Of a stretch of 64,000 bases of DNA, positions 1-12,655 are shown in pieces. Below the pieces are notes generated by a model. That model did not search any database. It was not told where the DNA came from and saw only the letters and a program-made list of their open reading frames with translations. The stretch is from Notamacropus eugenii (taxonomy: Eukaryota; Chordata; Mammalia; Diprotodontia; Macropodidae). Position 1 is the first letter of the stretch. The number at the start of each line of letters is the position of its first letter. The translations under genes and the position numbers were made by a program. The DNA is taken from positions 9,368,001-9,432,000 of the forward strand of contig NC_092872.1 of the NCBI RefSeq assembly GCF_028372415.1, in the 5' to 3' direction.

Positions 1-2210
1 ACCCTTTTCGTTTTTTTGATACTGATAATTTGGTTTTCTTCTTTCTTTTTACAAATCCAGTTAACAGTGGCTTATCTATTTTACTTTCCTCCTTTTCCCC
101 ACATAAAATCAGTTCCTAGTTTTATGTATTAGTTCAGTGATCTTCTTTTGATTTTATTAATTTGTCCTTTAATTTTCAGGACTTCTAATTTAGTGTTTAA
201 ATAGAGATTTCTAGTTTGTTCTTTTTCTAGTTTTTTTTAGTTGCATGCACAAATCCTTGATGTGTTCTTTCTCTAGTTTGTTAATGTAAGCATTTAGAGA
301 TAAATTTTCCTCCAAGTACTGCTTTGGCTGTATTGCCTAAATTTTGATATATTGTCTCATTGTTGTCATTCTCTTTAATGAAATCTCTTTTCATGGCTCT
401 TTATTAAATGTAATTTTTTATTGCATTATTATCTGAAAAGGATGCATTTAATATTTCTGCTTTTCTGCATGTGGTTGTGAGGTTTTTATGCCTTATTACA
501 TGGTCAAATTTTGTGTAGGTGTCATGTACCATCAGAAAAAAACTATATTACTTTCAATTTCCTTTCAGTTTTTTCCCAAAGTCTATCATATCTAACTTTT
601 CTAAAGTTTCTATTCACCTCCTTAACTTCTTTCTTAATTTTTTTTATTACATTTATCTAGTTTTGAGAGGGGAAAGTTGAGATTCCCTACTAGTATAGTT
701 ATACTATTTCCTCCTGCAACTCATTTTACTTCTCCTTTAAAAATTTGGATGCTATACCATTTGGTGCATATATGTTTAGTATTGATATTATTTTATTGTC
801 TATGGTACCTTTTTTAAGCAAGATGTAGTTTCCTTTTTTATCTCTTATTAGATGTATTTTTGCTTTTGCTTTGTCTGAGATCGTGATTGCTACCCTTGCT
901 TTTTTTTAACTTCACCTGAAGCACAATAGATTCTGCTCCAACCCCTTCTAAATCTGTATGTCTCTCTGCTTCAGATGTGTTTATAGTAAACTGCATATTG
1001 TAGGATTCTATTTTTTAATACACTTTGCTTTGGCTTCCATTTTATGGATGAGTTCATTCCGTTCACATTCACAGTTATGATTACTATGTATTTCCCTCCA
1101 TCTTATTTTTCCTCTGTTTATTTCTTTCTCTTTTTTTTGCTTCCCCTCTCCCCTCTCTTACCCTGTCTCTCCTCACAAGTATTTTGCTTCTGACCACCAC
1201 CTCCCCCAACCTGCTTGCTCTTCTAACAGATCCCCTTCTCTTATACCAATTTCCTCTTCCCTTACCCTATAGGTAAGATGGATTTCTATACTAAACTGAG
1301 TGTGTATGTTATTCCCTCTTAAAGTCAAATTCAGATCAGAGTAAAGTTCAAGCATTGCCCTCAGGGAGTCCTTCACTGTAATAGCTCTTTTGTACCTCTT
1401 TCATGTGAGACAATTTACCCCATTCTATCCCTCCCTTACCCCTTCTTCCAGTGCATCCCTTTTTCTTACGCCTAATTTTTTTTAGGGGGGGATATCATCT
1501 CATCATAACTGACTCACACCCACTCATACCTATGTATATAGTATGTATATGTATGCTTTATGTATACGTATACTCCTTCTAGCTGTCCTAATAGTGATAA
1601 AGTTTTTAAGAGTTGCAAGTATTATTTTCCTGTGTAGGAATATAAACAGTTTAACCTTATTAAATGCCTTATGTTTTCTCTTTCCTATTAACATTTTTAT
1701 GCTTCTCTTGAGTACTGTATTTGAAAACTGAATTTTCTGTTCACCCCTGGTCTTCTCATCAGTAATGCTTGGAAGTCCTCTATTTCATTAAATATTAATT
1801 TTCCCTCTGAAGGATTATATCGTTTCACTGGGTAGGTAATTTTTGGTTATAATCCTAGTTCCTTTGCCTCCTGGAATATCATATTCCAAGCCTTCTGATC
1901 CTTTAATGTAGAAGTTGTTAAATCCTGTAAATTCCTGACTGTGGCCCCACAATCTTTGGGGGGATTATTTCTTTCTTCCTGTTCGTAGTATTTTCTTTTT
2001 GGTCTGGGAGCTCTGGAATTTGGCTGTAATATTCCTGGGATCTGTTTCAGGAATTGATCAGTGAATTCTTTCTGTTTCCATTTTATCCTCTGGCTCTAGG
2101 ATATCAGGGTAGTTTTCCTTGATAATGTCTTGAAATATGATGTCTAATCTCCTTTACTGATCATAGCTGTCATGTAGTCTGATAATTCTTAAATTATTTC
2201 TCCTTATTTT
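1..2210 (-). mobile_element. L1 LINE fragment: ORF2 endonuclease region, spacer, ORF1 3' end
   Basis: Read on the minus strand, 1740-2210 is the decayed 3' part of ORF1, similar to the HAL1-like ORF1 at 13644-14825. 1080-1740 is an ORF1-ORF2 spacer like that of the HAL1-like copies. 1-1080 is the 5' part of ORF2 (endonuclease domain up to the linker before the RT). Many stops and indels are present. The 5' part of ORF1 is missing and the copy runs off the left edge. Confidence 0.8.
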
Positions 2211-2214
2211 CTTA

Positions 2215-2285
2215 TTATTCCCAGTTTGCCAGTAAAGAAACTATGGCTAAGAGAGGTCAAGTGACTTGTCCATTGTCACACAGCT
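2215..2285 (+). repeat. MIR-type SINE core fragment
   Basis: Contains the SINE core run of the gaaactaagg...gaggtcaagtgactt type followed by a cacacagct end. It sits between two L1 pieces. Confidence 0.6.
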
Positions 2286-2520
2286 CGGCTGTCTTTAAGT
2301 AGACCATCATATTGTCTGCAAAGAGTGAAAGTGTTGTTTCTTCATTATTTCTTCTGGTCTCATTGCTATAGCTGGCACTTGGAGTACACTATTGCGTAAT
2401 AGTGGTGATAATCTAGTCCTTGCTTTACTGTGGATCTTATTGGGGAGGCTTCTAGCTTATCCCCATTAGAAATAATGTTTTGTAGAATTTTTTTCTTTTG
2501 GTTTCTCACTGTAAAAATGT
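2286..2520 (-). mobile_element. L1 ORF2 fragment around the RT active-site region
   Basis: On the minus strand, 2295-2330 reads SLFADNMMVYLK, a changed form of the L1 RT FADD motif. RT-like sequence related to 3727-4120 follows towards 2520. Decayed and short. Confidence 0.7.
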
Positions 2521-2577
2521 ACTTCCACCTGGTTGTGGGAGAGAGAATTCCATCAAAGAAGTGAAAACGCTACCCCA

Positions 2578-2765
2578 GGGGTGGGGAACCTGCAGCCTCA
2601 AGACCACATATGGCCCTCTAGGTCCTCAAGTGTGGCCCTTTGACTGAATCCAAACTTAACAGAACAAATTCCGTTAATAAAACTTGGGAATCAGTCAAAA
2701 GGCCACACCCAAGGCCCTAGAAGGCTACAGGTGGCCTTGAAGCCTTAGGTGCCTCACCCCTTTGC
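2578..2765. mobile_element. Non-autonomous hAT-like DNA transposon (MITE)
   Basis: A roughly 190-bp imperfect palindrome. It starts caggggtggggaacctg, and its right half (cagtcaaaaggccacaccc...) is the inverse of the left half (gtgtggccctttgactg). Terminal inverted repeats of the caggggtgggg type are usual for hAT elements. I could not fix an 8-bp target duplication. Confidence 0.7.
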
Positions 2766-2779
2766 TTCTCTTATTGTCT

Positions 2780-3260
2780 GAGAAGCAATAGTTAATCAAT
2801 TGTCTGTGATAGACTTTGGATAAAAATATGTATGACTCAATTTTTGTTCCATGTTATCCACTATCTTTGAAAGTTGTGGGAAAATGGAAGTACCACAGAT
2901 GTAGGGAGGGTTAAGGGTCTTGATTTTTCTTGTAAATGAAGAACATAGCATGTATCAAATTCTTGGCTAAATCACAGAATTCAGTATTACAGTGGTTAGT
3001 AAACATTTTGAAAAGGATCCAGTATCATTTCAGCAAGAAGAGGTTATGACCAAATAACTTTATTTGACAGGGCAAGGCTATAGATATTGTCTACTTTCAT
3101 TTTAACACATAATTCAATAAAGCCTCATGTTATTCTTGTAAAAAAGATGGAATGGTGTAGTCTAGGTGATAATAAAATAAGGTGGCTTAAGAGCTAGTTA
3201 AGTAGCCAGACTCAGAGTGTACTCATTAATAGCTCAACCACAATGCCTAGCACATAGTAG
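2780..3260. other. Unassigned AT-rich intergenic sequence
   Basis: No gene, domain or repeat family recognised. Confidence 0.4.
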
Positions 3261-3264
3261 CCTT

Positions 3265-3510
3265 TAATCAATAATAGCTGGCATTTATACGGCACTTTAA
3301 GGTTTGCAAAGTGCTTTATGCACACCTCCTTTTATCCTCACAGCAATCCCGGGAGATAGGTGATGTTATACCAATTTTCCATGGAAATTGAGGTACATAG
3401 ACTTGCCCAGGATCACATAACTAGTAACTGCTTGAGGCAAAATTTAAACTCAACTTCCTGATTCCAATTCCAATGCTCTATCCACTGTACTACTGAGCTG
3501 AATGCTGACT
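3265..3510 (+). repeat. THER1/MIR-type SINE
   Basis: Nearly full-length: ggcatttatacggcactttaaggtttgcaaagtgct head, fourth-quarter cacataactagtaac core and a tctatccactgtac end, as in therian CORE-SINEs. A (gact)n tract follows at about 3513-3532. Confidence 0.8.
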
Positions 3511-3726
3511 GACTGACTGACTATGGACACATACAAAGAATGAAATAATCCTTACCATCCAGGGGCTATTACTTTTTTATTTTTCAATAGATTTTATATT
3601 CTAGGTCAATAATACAATTTCCACTTGTTTACAATACTGATAAAGTATAATATTGTTCACTTTCTTCCTATGTACACATTCAGATATGTAGGATGCCTAG
3701 ATTTCCAAAGCAGCTTAAATGTTATT

Positions 3727-4941
3727 TTTAAACTGCTATTGTCTTGGCTACAAATTTGAGTTCTTCAGTTTTTGTGTTATTGCTATACCTAGCATTTCTG
3801 ATACGATATTGAATAATAGTGGTGGTAATGGACATCCCTGATCTTATTGGGGAGGTTTCTACTTTATCTAGTTTATCCCCATTACAGGTAATGTTTGCTC
3901 TTGATTTTAAATAGATACTACTTATCATTTTAAGGAAGGCTCCATTTATTTCTATGCTTTCTAACGGTTTTAATAGGAATGGGTGCTGTATTTTATCAAA
4001 AGCTTTTTCTGCATCTATTGATATAATCATATGGTTTTTGTTGTCTTTGTTATTGGTATGGTCAATTATGTTGATAGTTTTCCTAATATTGAGCCAGCCC
4101 TGAATTCCTGGTAGAAATTCCACCTGGTATGACCTCTGTGATGTATTTCTAGAATACCCTTATTAGTATTTTATTTAAGATTTTTGCATCACTATTCATT
4201 AGGAAAATCAGTTTCTACCTTTCTGTTTTTGCTTTCTCTGCTTTACGTATCAAAACCATATTTATGTCATAGGTGGTAGGACTTTTTTTTTAACCTATTT
4301 TTCAAATAGTTTATCTAATATGAAGATTAATTATTCCTTAAATGTTGGTAGAATTCATTTCTAATTCTATCTCATCCTGGGGCTTTTTTCTTAGGGAGTT
4401 CATTAATGGCTTCTTCATTTTCTTTTTTCTAGGAAAGGGTTATTTAAGTGTTCTCTTTACTCTTTTGTCATATGGGCAATTTATATTTGTGTAAATATTT
4501 ATCTGTTTCACTTAGATTGTAAGACTTGATGATATATAATTGGGCAAAATGACTGCTAATCATTGCTTTAATTTCATCTTCATTGGTGGTACATTTATCC
4601 TTTTCATTTTAGATGTTGATAATTTGGTTTTTTCTTTTTTAAAAATCAAATTAACAAATGGTTTATATGTTTGTTTTCATAAAACCAGTTTCTGGTTTTA
4701 TTAGTTTCATGATTTTTAAATTTTACCTTCAATTTTATTAATCTCTCCTTTGATTTTCAGGATTTCCATTTTGGTGTTTAATTGGGGATTTTTAATGCTT
4801 TTTTCTATTTTTTTAGTTGTATACTCAATTCATTGATCTGTTCTTTCTCTCTTTTATTGATATGTGTATTTAGCGATATAAATTTTCCCCTGTAATGGCA
4901 TCCTACAAATTTTGGTATGTTGTCTCATTGTTATCATTTTC
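3727..4941 (-). mobile_element. L1 ORF2 fragment (reverse transcriptase and upstream linker), split by a HAL1-like insertion
   Basis: The minus strand codes RT fingers/palm motifs: [14 protein letters not shown], then [20 protein letters not shown] and [12 protein letters not shown], typical of L1 ORF2. The 3' part (below 3840) is frameshifted. 4600-4941 is the endonuclease-RT linker, parallel to 1-400. The HAL1-like element at 4942-7675 is inserted at its 5' side; only about 10-20 bp of L1 may remain beyond 7687. Confidence 0.85.
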
Positions 4942-5963
4942 TTTTTTTTTTCTTTTTTCTTTTATTAATTTATTTAACTTTTAACATTCATTTTCACAAA
5001 ATTTTGGATTCCAAATTTTCTCCCCATTTGACCCCTCCCCTCACCCCAAAACACCGAGCGTTCTAATTGCCCCTATCACCAATCTGCCCTCTCTTCTATC
5101 ATCCCTCCCTTCCCTTGTCCCCATCTTCTCTTTTGTCCTGTAGGGCCAGATAACTTTCTATACCCCTTTACCTGTATTTCTTATTTCCTAGTAGCAAGAA
5201 CAGTACTCGACAGTTGTTCCTAATACTTTGAGTTCCAACTTTTCTTCATCCCTCCCTCCCCACCCATTCCCTTTGGAAGGCAAGCAATTCAATATAGGCC
5301 ATATCTGTGTAGTTTGCAAATGACTTCCATAATAGTTGTGTTGTGTAAGACTAACTGTATTTCCCTCCATCCTATCCTGCCCCCCATTGCTTCTGTTCTC
5401 TCTTTTGATCCTGTCCCTCCCCAAGAGTGTTGACTTCAAATTGCTCCCTCCTCCCATTGCCCTCCCTTCCATCATCCCCCCCACCCTGCTTATCCCCTTC
5501 TCCCCCACTTTTCTGTATTGTAAGGTAGGTTTTCATACCAAAATGAGTGTGCATTTTATTCCTTCCTTTAGTGGAATTTGATGAGAGTAAACTTCATGTT
5601 TTTCTCTCACCTCCCTTCTTTTTCCCTCCACTAAAAATTCTTTTGTTTGCCTCTTTTATGAGAGATAATTTGCCCCATTCCATTTCTTCCTTTCTCCTCC
5701 CAATATATTTCTCTCTCACTGCTTAATTTCATTTTTTTTAAGATATGATCCCATCCTATTCAATTCACTCTGTGCTCTCTGTCTCTGTGTGTGTGTAATC
5801 CCACCCACTACACAGATACTGAAAAGTTTCAAGAGTTACAAATATTGTCTTTCCATGTAGGAATGTAAACAGTTCAACTTTAGTAAGTCCCTTATGACTT
5901 CTCTTTGCTGTTTACCTTTTCATGCTTCTCTTCATTCTTGTGTTTGAAAGTCAAATTTTCTTT

Positions 5964-7082
5964 TCAGCTCTGGTCTTTCATCAAGAATGCTTGAAAGTCC
6001 CCAATTTCATTGAAAGACCATTTTTTCCCCTGAAGTATTATATTCAGTTTTGCTGGGTAGGTGATTCTTGGTTTTAGGCCTAGCTCCTTTGACTTCTGGA
6101 ATACCATATTCCATGACTTTTGATCCCTTAATGTAGAAGCTGCTAGATCTTGTGTTATCCTGATTATATTTCCACAATACTTGAATTGTTTCTTTCTAGC
6201 TGCTTGCAATATTTTCTCCTTGACCAGGACACTCTGGAATTTGGCCACAATGTTCCTAGGAGTTTCTCTTTTTGGATCTCTTTCAGGTGGTGATCAGTGG
6301 ATTCCTTGAATACTTATTTTGCCCTCTGGTTCTAGAATCTCAGGGCAGTTTTCCTTGATAATTTCATGGAAGATGATGTCTAGGCTCTTTTTTTGATCAT
6401 GGCTTTCAGGTAGTCCCATAATTTTTAAATTGTCTCTCCTGGATCTATTTTCCAGGTCAGTTGTTTTTCCAATGAGATATTTCACATTATCTTCCATTTT
6501 TTCATTCTTTTGGTTTTGTTTTGTGATTTCTTGGTTTCTCATAAAGTCATTAGCCTCCATCTGTTCCATTGTAATTTTGAAAGAACTATTTTCTTCAGTG
6601 AGCTTTTGAACCTCCTTTTCCATTTGGCTAATTCTGCTTTTTAAAGCATTCTTCTCCTCATTGGCTTTTTGAACCTCTTTTGCCAGTTGAGTTAGCCTAT
6701 TTTTCAAGGTGTTATTTTCTTCAGCATTTTTTTGGGTCTCCTTTAGCAAGGTATTGACCTGCTTTTCATGCTTTTCTTGCATCTCTCTCATTTCTCTTCC
6801 CAGTTTTTCCTCCACCTCTCTAACTTGATTTTCAAAATCCTTTTTGAGCTCTTCCATGGCCTGAGCCCATTGGGTGGGCTGGGATACAGAAGCCTTGACT
6901 TCTGTGTCTTTCCCTGATGGTAAGCATTGTTCTTCCTCATCAGAAAGGAAGGGAGGAAATACCTGTTCACCAAGAAAGTAACCTTCTATAGTCATTTTTT
7001 TTCCCCTTTTCTGGGCATTTTCCCAGCCAGTGACTTGACTTCTGAGTTTTCTTTCCACCAGTGCTTGGGGTCTGAGATTCAA
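5964..7082 (-). pseudogene. L1/HAL1 ORF1 protein, broken by one nonsense codon
   Basis: ORF1p is an RNA-binding chaperone that coats L1-type RNA. The frame starts MNLRPQALVERKLRSQVTGW, then a charged coiled coil with repeated EEN/EKN heptads (EEKLGREMREMQEKHEKQ), then the RRM-like and C-terminal domains (NRSRRDNLKIMGLPE, AARKKQFKYCGN). A TGA at 6294-6296, where copy 2 codes Cys-Arg, ends the frame after 262 codons. The same frame stays open afterwards to about 5964, including MAKFQSVLVKEKILQAARKK. Confidence 0.85.
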
Positions 7083-7647
7083 ATGCAGCTCCCAAGCCTC
7101 AGGCCTTTCAGTGGGGGCAGGGCTGCTTATTCAGTGTGAGATTAAGTTCATGTGCTCAGGTGGGGGCAGGACTGTCACATGGGACTCAGTTCCCTCAGGG
7201 GGTTTATGTAGAGACCTTCAACAATGGATCTGAGCTCCTGCCTGCTTTGGGAGCCCCTGTCTCCTGCCACCCCGCTGCTGCCTCCCGAGGGGGCCCGAGT
7301 CACGGGGACACCCCACTCTCCTATCAGCCACCCAAAAAGACTCTCTCACCGACCCTTGTCACCTGTGGGTGGAGGAACCTGCGTGGCCGCTGGAGATTCT
7401 GTCCCTGAAGCCCGCTCTGATCTGCTCCTCTCGGTGCTGCGAGGCCAAAGGCAGGGCTGGGCTCTGCCCCGGGTCTGGTGTGCGATGGACCTTTAGCCTC
7501 AGGTTTTCAGATCTCTCTGGAACAGAAATCTCATCCACTCCATTGTTCTGTGGCTTCTGCTGCTCCAGAATTTGTTGGGAGTTCTTCTTTACAGATATTT
7601 TATGGGCTGTGGGTTCGGAGCTAGCATATGTGTGTCTTTCTACTCCA

Positions 7648-7656
7648 CCATCTTGG
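7648..7656 (-). promoter_or_regulatory. YY1-like site near the HAL1 copy 1 5' end
   Basis: CCAAGATGG on the minus strand about 20-28 bp from the element 5' end. YY1 sites at this place are known to set L1 transcription starts. The same site occurs in copy 2. Confidence 0.5.
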
Positions 7657-7696
7657 CTTCTCTCCCCCACCCCCATTATCATTTTCATTAATGAAA

Positions 7697-9190
7697 GTAT
7701 TAGTTGTCAGTGCTTAGTACTTTGATCTCCAGTGCTGTTTGGACAAATAGCCTTTTTTGACTTATCTGCAGGTCTAACCTACAGAAATACAAATTCAGCA
7801 AGTTCATTGGACACTCACTAGATAGTAGAGTAAGGTCTTTCACTGGAGAGACAGCCCTGTATCAGAAAGAGTGTTTGGAAGAAGAAAAGGCTGAACCTAA
7901 AAAACCAAGTGATTGTAATTCTTACTCTTTGCTCCTCTTAATTCTATGTGCAATACTGTCTGAGATTCTTAACAAAAATAGTTGCAGATCCATATTGCAG
8001 AGTATATAGGGCTGGAGGCTTGTGAATGATAGTACTGAATTCTTCCCTCTCTCCAATTTAGGATTAACCCCTAGAACCCTGAAGGGAAAATCAGTCATAC
8101 CTTTTGGGATGTCTAGCATGCTAATCTAGTCAGAGTTGGGAGAGTGAACTCAGAGGAGGTGCTATACAGATTGTTTTTGTCCTAAGGTTGAAGACATTCT
8201 TTACTTGGGTCATTTTGTAACTAGAACTTCTGGTGGGGCTGGAACTCAGGTCATAGCCTAGCTCCAAAGAAATTAGGGCACTTGATAGGATCATAGTTTT
8301 TTGCAATAACCTAACTGATTAATTTTTGTTTTTGCTTAAATTAATTTATATGCCCATTGGAAAGGCTCATGGGAGTGAAGTGTGATTGGTAGACCCAAAT
8401 TCCACATCTCCTGAATTTTTTTTGTGTGTGGGGCAAAGTCTCCAAAATGGGGTTTTGGAAGGAACAGGTTCCCCCATAAAGCGTTAAATGGGAGTTAAAA
8501 GGAATTTTCTTACGTTAAGTCAAATAATTGTCTAGGATGATGGATTTTAAATCAGGACCAGACATGAGCAGTTAAAAGAATAGATTTAATCTTAGTCTGG
8601 GAGTATTCTGTTTTGTTTTTTTTTGTCTAGACCTTGATGTCCTTAGCCATGTGTGGTTGCCTACAGCCTTGGACAATGGTGTGAAAAGCTGTTAGCTTGC
8701 CTTATCAAGAGGAGCAGATAACCAGTGTGAGGAGCTGAAGCCTGGTAGATGGTAGCAGTGAGAAGCTCAGCAAGGAGTGAGTATAGAGATGCCACAATCA
8801 GCAAAGATGAGAGACACGTCTCTTCTATGAGAAAGTAGCTGGATGACACCACCAAAGGATACTGACATCTCTGTAGCATTGGATGTGTGAATTGCCCTAG
8901 CCTCTACCTGTGTGCCTTCCATGTGTGTTCCTTGGTCTCTTAGTAAGCCCCTCCACACCAAACTGTGGCTAACCAGCAGTCATGTGTGAATGAGAGGAGA
9001 ATCTTTTCTTGTCTCTTCATTTATTCCATTTGATTAAATGTCTTATTTTGAACTAATGTGCTTAATATGAGTAAGGGTTTGTGACTTTAAGAACATACTG
9101 ACACAAAGAATTCCTTGAACCTGGGGTTACTTTTCTGGGGGAAAGCATGTGAGAGAGTTCCCAGGTGCTGTGTTTGTCATCTGTCTGATT
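7697..9190. other. Unassigned intergenic sequence
   Basis: No coding frame of note and no repeat family recognised. Parts could be old LTR sequence, but I cannot show it. Confidence 0.35.
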
Positions 9191-9195
9191 TGTCA

Positions 9196-9880
9196 ACCAG
9201 ATTGAACCCATCCTCGAACCTGTGGATGACCTGAGCCCAACAGAGCAGGCTAGAGACAGGAGAGTCAGGAATCAAACAGAAGTTTAATCTCAAAGTGAAA
9301 CAGCTTGCAAGCAAAAGTCCTCCTTCCTAAAATGTCGATGAAGGAGCAACCTTACCCAGAGAGGTACTTCAGTGGAGTTATTCTCTGAAAATTAGGGATA
9401 GTTTGGGCAAGGTATAGACAAGGGTGCTGAAACTTTGCCAAAAAGGAGGAAAGCTACTATACGGAGAAGAGTCACATAGGAAGTGGAGAAGGGTAGTTTG
9501 ACCACAAAGATACTGGTGTCAGATGATGATTTCCAAGCGGAGTGAGTGAGACTCATGGAGTAGGAGGCTGAAGGCAGGCTGGTATTATTATGGAACAAGA
9601 GCCCATTTTGAATATCCTACCCTGAGTGGATGCCTTTGAAATTGCCCTGACTCTTGATGAAGGTCAAAGGTCTGACACCTCTCTTGCTGAAGCAAGCACC
9701 TGTCACATCCCATTTGCTACAAGGGGCATTAATACTCCAGTCCCATTCAGGAATATTTGTGCCTATAGAAAATGGCCAGGGAGGGACCAAGTGAGATCAT
9801 TAGGGCAGTGACCTATGAGGAGTTCAGAATGAAGGTGGTATTACATTTTATAGGATTTAATATTCCAAAATGGGGGCCAA
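9196..9880 (-). repeat. 3' LTR of the ERV (right limit uncertain)
   Basis: The left end, tgtcaaccag, is the reverse complement of a CA-ended LTR. Its first 130 bp or so match 17787-17920. Beyond that the two LTRs cannot be aligned by eye, so the U3 limit near 9880 is a guess. Confidence 0.5.
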
Positions 9881-10149
9881 TGTTATTGCTTGTACCCAGG
9901 ATGCAAAGTGGATCCTGATTGTCTAGAGACTTCTGAGTGTAATGGACTCTTCAGGTAAGGGTTTGAGGTTCTAGGGGCCCTGAATTCTGTGGCTGGGTTC
10001 TTTATTTCTTGGTTATGATATCCCATCTCCCCAAGTGTGGTTGTATGGGCACCGAGAGAGTAGGGGTTATAACTAGGAGCGTAGGTCCTTTGAGCTGCAG
10101 TGCTTTGGAGTAGAATGATTGGCCTCAAGTGGGGGCAGGGAGGAGTCAG

Positions 10150-11060
10150 CCAAGTAGAACCCTCCTATGGGGTCATGATCCAGGCTTCTAACGGGCAGCT
10201 ACCACTTGGGCCTCTAGAGGTCTGAACCAGAGTAACAAGTCTAACAGGTAGTTAAATTGAGTATCCATGAGAAGTGTTGAATTGGGCTCTTGAAAGCATG
10301 GCTAAATGAGATGTCTATGCCTGTGGACCAGAGTGAGGGGTCTAGAATCATCAAAGAATGGAACTGTGAGAGAAGTTGGTGAGTTTCTGAGACTTTTTGA
10401 GCTAACCCAGTACAGTATTGTAGGAGACAGCCTTTGGCTTCTATGCTTCCCACTTGCGGGTATAGTGGCATAGGGTATCCTGTTACTATCTCACAAGGAC
10501 TGAGTCTGTGGGAACCAAATGGTCTAGATCTGAGGCCTAGAAGGGCTAAAGGAAAGGCTTTGGTCCAAGAGATATTCAGTTCCTCAGAGAATTTAGCAAG
10601 TGAGATTTTAAGTATCCTATTGACTCTTTCAACCATACTTGATGACTGGGGATGGTAGGCACAATAGAGATGCTGAGTGATTTGCCAGGATGAAAGCAGT
10701 TTAATGAAACTTGTGTGAAATGGGTTCTTTTATCACTATGTATCTCTTTAGGAGCCCCCCCCCCACACACACAATGGAACGTTCTTTTCCAAGAGGATTT
10801 TTGGCCCCCAGATGCTATGGCAGAATGACAAGGGAATACTTCCTTCCACTGGGAAAACATAACCAAAACATTTGTAACCATGGCACGCAGCAATTGGATG
10901 AAGTTGATTTGCCAAGTTTCAAAGGGTGCAAGTGGGAGAGGAAACTGTCCCTGAAGTTTTGGAGGCTTAGAGGCATTGAGCTTGGGGCAGGTGTAAGCTG
11001 TGGTGGCAGCCTCATGAAAACACCCCCACTGGTATTTTCAGGTGAGTTTTACTAGCTCAT
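10150..11060 (-). pseudogene. ERV integrase remnant
   Basis: The minus strand codes HSDKRTHFT near 10780 (core D of the catalytic triad region), and then at 10636-10241 a frame beginning MVERVNRILKISLAKFSEEL with LALLGLRSRPFG and SPCEIVTGYP, the C-terminal part typical of gammaretroviral integrases. Frameshifts separate the blocks. Confidence 0.8.
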
Positions 11061-11639
11061 CAGGTCTTCAATGGCTGATTGAGTGGAGGTGTTCTATCAT
11101 GGAGAGGAATAAGTTCTTAGGGAGTACCGCAAGTTCGTTTGGGATGACCCATAGTCCCATAGGACTTATCAAGGCTATATCACTACTTTTGGAGTTTTTT
11201 TTGATTTATAATAAGCATCCTTTTTTAGGCTATAACTGTTTCTTCTTTTGTTAGGCTAAGAGGTTTAGACATGCCTCTGGAGAAAAGGGATAGTGCTGGG
11301 ATTTGGGGAGTTTATGCTGCTTGGTCAGCTAAGTCACTTCCACAGGCCCTGGCACTGTTTTCTCAGCTGTACTCTGAAACTTTAATTATTGCCATGGCTT
11401 GGGGAAGCAACAAACAATTTAATTGATGGGGATCCTGGTTCTGATTCTTAATAGGTTGCCCTGAAAAGGTGAGGAAGCCTCGATATTTCTGAAGCCTCCC
11501 CAAATCATGCCCCACCCCAAATGCATACAGGCTATCACTGTACATGTTCATCTTTTCCCCTTTTCCTAATTCACAGTCCCTAGCTACTACCTTGAGTTCA
11601 GTTTATGGTGCTGAAAGGGCATCAAGTAGTGATGAAGCT

Positions 11640-12330
11640 TCAGTCACTTCTGTGGTGGTAGAATGCCATAACCAGCCATAACCAACTAGGTCTCCTTTCC
11701 AATTTCTGAGGCAGGATCTATCAGTGTAGCTGTTAAAGTCTGCTCTTTCTAAGGGAGTTTTTTAGGGTTCCCCTCCAGAGGGGAAAGAAAGATGTCTGAA
11801 CAGATTACATAGTCATGGTCTAAAGCCTCATCATTGTTTTCTACCTTGGGCAGACAGGTGGCAGGGCTGAGTATACTTGCATATTTGATGGTCTTTAAGT
11901 TTGACTAACAAAGTCATTTCAAGGTTGGCTAGCATGCTGGAAAAATGCTGGGTATGGTGTGGATTAAGAAGCATCTTGATGGCATGGGGAACATGTGGCA
12001 TCAAGGGAGAGTCAAGACAAATGTCCTCAGTGGCAGAGACAAGTGGCAGGTACAAGTGGTACCTGTGGCCACCACTGCCTGGGATGCCCTTGGCTACATT
12101 GTCCAGAGTCTTACTATAGTATCCCACGGAGTGAACATTTTTACCATGTTTTTGTGTCAACACACCAACTGCATTCCCTTCTTTCTCAGAAGTGAACAGG
12201 TCAAATGGGAGAGAATAGTTGGGGAGATGTAAAGGTGGTGAATTTTGGCAGACCAATTTCAAAGAATCAAAGAAATTCTGAGCATGGGGAGAGAAGTAGG
12301 GGCTCAGGTACATGGTCTTTTTTATAAGGC
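11640..12330 (-). pseudogene. ERV RT connection and RNase H remnant
   Basis: A 160-codon minus-strand frame (12313-11831) includes PLHLPNYSLPFDLFTSEKEG, GVLTQKHGKNVHSVGYYSK and LDNVAKGIPG, the RT-RNase H connection typical of class I retroelements. Further frames below it are broken. Confidence 0.8.
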
Positions 12331-12349
12331 CATAGAGTGGGTGGGCAGC

Positions 12350-12655
12350 ATATGAAAAATTAGGGCTCCAGAGACAGCAATAGCCTGCCAGAGGACAGAA
12401 GACACAGAACTGGTGCTTATTGTAAGGTACAGGAAACTGAGTGATAGCCTTAAGGTGGGGCGAGTCAACAGGGAGGCTGGAGGCTGAGAGATGATGTTCC
12501 AGAAATTTTACAGAAGGGAGAGCAAACTGGAATTTATTCCAAGAGGCCTTAGGTCCCTTGCTGTTAAACCATTAAGAAAGTATACAGAGTCTTGAACAGA
12601 AGCATTGTGAGATGGGGAACAGAGGAGGAGGTCATCAGCATATTGAAGGAGAACA
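12350..12655 (-). pseudogene. ERV reverse transcriptase, 3' part with YADD motif
   Basis: SVLLQYADDLLLCSPS on the minus strand at about 12610-12655 is the RT catalytic motif of a class I retrovirus. The frame is cut just upstream by the HAL1-like insertion and shifts downstream. Confidence 0.85.

Larger units (their letters stand above)
4942..7675 (-). mobile_element. HAL1-like (ORF2-less L1) element, copy 1, 5'-complete
   Basis: The element is flanked by an 11-bp target duplication ttatcattttc (4931-4941 and 7676-7686). A T-rich tract at 4942-4972 is the poly(A) end. In sense order it has a 5'UTR (about 7083-7675), ORF1 (7082-5964), a spacer (about 5340-5960) and a private 3' tail (about 4973-5340). 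There is no ORF2. The 5' end carries GCCAAGATGG, as in copy 2. Half-L1 (HAL1) families of this design are known in mammals; the family name here is inference. Confidence 0.85.

Noticed and set aside
9880..10240. An envelope gene after the ERV integrase
   Set aside because: The frame at 10128-9883 has no signal peptide, transmembrane segment or known env motif, and the space before the LTR is too small.
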